DNA of 53,117 nucleotides, from the NCBI GenBank assembly GCA_018693105.1, contig JABHLN010000012.1, positions 1 to 53,117 on the forward strand. Reading direction: 5' to 3'. Position numbers and translations under genes: made by a program. Shown piece after piece: positions 52,195 to 53,117 of this stretch. This DNA is from Desulfobacterales bacterium. Lineage in GTDB: Bacteria; Desulfobacterota; Desulfobacteria; Desulfobacterales; SURF-7. Numbering within the stretch: the stretch's first letter is position 1; every line of letters starts with the position of its first letter. The notes beneath the pieces were generated by a model. It had not been told where the DNA came from. It searched no databases and saw only the letters and a list, made by a program, of their open reading frames with translations.

Positions 52195-53031
52195 ATGAAC
52201 AAGAAAAAGCTTCTGGGCATTGTAGGCTCTTACAGGAAAACCGGAAATACCGAGATTGTCGTCAAGGCTGTTGGGGAAAAAATGGGAGATGACTGGGAAC
52301 TTTCCCTGATAAGGCTTCCGAAACTTAAAATTCTCCCCTGTAAGGGATGTTATGTATGCATGCTCCCTGATATAAAATGCAACCTGAAAGATGATGTTGA
52401 ATGGATTATGGAAAGAATGAGTGAAGCTGATGCAATAATTTTCGGTGCTCCAAATTACCATTTCGGCCCGGTAGGTATAATAAAGATGCTTGCAGACAGA
52501 GCCCTTCAATCCCTGGACTTTCAGGAAAAATACAAAAAAATAAAAACCGCTGTTGCCCTTACACTTGGAATGGAGGATTACAGGTGTTATGCAGATACTG
52601 TCCTCCAGGCACAGATAAGAGCCCTGAGGCTTGATGTTGTTAGCCTTGATTGCTTTTACGGTACTCATCCCGGTGAAGTTGAATTAATAAATGACCTTGA
52701 CGCTAAATCACAGAAAATGGCCGATTCTCTGAAATCAGACAAAGAGGTTGATTATTCAGCACCTGACAGGTGCCCAAGATGTATGTCAGACCTTTTCCGC
52801 CTGCACAAGGACGGCCTTGAATGTGTTATTTGCAGAGCTGTTGCAAAACATAAAGACGGCGCCCTGGAATTTATATATTTTCACCCGCAATTCACAGAAG
52901 AGGGGAAAAATGAGCATTCGAACTGGGGTCTTAATAAAAAGAATGAGTATGAGGAGATAAAAGACCAGGTGAAAGCGGTACAGAAAAAATACAGCGGCGG
53001 AAACTGGCTGTTGCCTGAAGGAAATGAGTAA
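52195..53031 (+). CDS. Flavodoxin-family FMN reductase with C-terminal zinc ribbon
   Basis: A 278-residue cytoplasmic protein. Residues 1-185 are an NADPH-dependent FMN reductase/iron-sulfur flavoprotein fold: LLGIVGSYRKTGNTEIVVKAV (FMN phosphate loop), then LPCKGCYVCMLPDIKCNLKDD with cysteines placed as in Isf-type flavoproteins (CxxC...C), and ADAIIFGAPNYHFGPVGIIKML. Residues 200-225 form a zinc-ribbon or rubredoxin-like knuckle (CPRCMSDLFRL...CVICRAVA). The tail WGLNKKNEYEEIKDQVKAV is helical. TTGGAG precedes the ATG. It probably moves electrons through FMN and perhaps Fe-S; donor and acceptor are unknown. Confidence 0.82.
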   Translation: MNKKKLLGIVGSYRKTGNTEIVVKAVGEKMGDDWELSLIRLPKLKILPCKGCYVCMLPDIKCNLKDDVEWIMERMSEADAIIFGAPNYHFGPVGIIKMLADRALQSLDFQEKYKKIKTAVALTLGMEDYRCYADTVLQAQIRALRLDVVSLDCFYGTHPGEVELINDLDAKSQKMADSLKSDKEVDYSAPDRCPRCMSDLFRLHKDGLECVICRAVAKHKDGALEFIYFHPQFTEEGKNEHSNWGLNKKNEYEEIKDQVKAVQKKYSGGNWLLPEGNE

Positions 53032-53062
53032 GGCCCATGAAGAATGTTATATTTTTCATGAT

Positions 53063-53117
53063 TGATGGCGTCGTAAAAAGTCTCCATCTACTGCGTTATA
53101 GCGGTTTATCAGAAGTT
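53063..53117 (-). repeat. Family A palindromic repeat, partial at window edge
   Basis: The window ends inside another copy in the reverse orientation: TGATGGCGTCGTAAAAAGTC and on through CTCCATCTACTGCGTTATAG to TCAGAAGTT. It begins 32 bp after the flavodoxin-family gene. Confidence 0.8.

Noticed and set aside
1..53117. CRISPR arrays, rRNA and tRNA genes
   Set aside because: No regular spacer-repeat array and no tRNA or rRNA signature was found by eye; repeat families A and B are dispersed palindromes. A tRNA scan would settle tRNAs.

Overview
The window is AT-rich bacterial DNA (roughly 35-40 % G+C by eye). It most likely comes from a selenocysteine-using anaerobic Desulfobacterota (Desulfobacterales-type sulfate reducer). 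Supporting signs are HdrA/QmoA-, QmoB/MvhD- and DsrK/HdrD-like electron-transfer proteins, an RnfB with a GltD-like C-terminal half, a DVU0298-type protein, and two genes whose in-frame UGA reads well as selenocysteine. The taxonomic call is inference; there is no rRNA gene in the window.

Layout. 0-2 kb: the end of a broken Mur-ligase-like gene, a DVU0298-family protein and a secreted MsrA-MsrB fusion. 2-5.8 kb: two full copies of a palindromic MITE-like repeat (family A), a rhodanese/ferritin-like fusion, an FAD oxidoreductase and MntP. 6.3-14.8 kb: a Spy/CpxP-like periplasmic protein, then an arsenosugar-type locus. That locus holds an AhpD-like protein, the radical SAM selenoprotein ArsS, a double glycosyltransferase fusion, a DUF547 protein bracketed by two copies of a second repeat (family B), a cellulose-synthase-like GT2, and a membrane glycosyltransferase/GT2 fusion. 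14.8-28.6 kb: an accessory region. It has a broken integron-type integrase, a three-gene tripartite efflux system whose outer-membrane factor carries an ABC-type binding domain, an integron-like cassette (DUF2202 ferritin-like gene between two attC-like sites), IS remnants, a DUF4344 metallopeptidase, a kinase-like gene, a decayed transporter gene and a UspA gene.

28.6-38.5 kb: a GMC-type oxidoreductase, then on the minus strand RecN, a glycosyltransferase, TagI, RseC, RnfB, Apt and MTA phosphorylase. 38.7-44.9 kb (plus strand): a metallo-beta-lactamase lactonase-like protein with a PocR-domain protein, then a soluble Qmo/Hdr-like module of three subunits. The third subunit is a DsrK/HdrD-like selenoprotein, and it is followed at once by a CULT (cereblon-type) domain protein. 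45-53 kb: a lipoprotein, a zinc-ribbon protein, a sigma54-type regulator, a FadL-like porin, DusB, a DUF1848 protein and a flavodoxin-family reductase with a zinc-ribbon tail.

The most interesting points are the two selenoprotein genes that simple gene calling would truncate or split at UGA, each followed by a SECIS-like hairpin; the selenoprotein Hdr/Qmo-CULT cluster; the arsenosugar locus with fused glycosyltransferases; and the integron remnant with one recognisable cassette.
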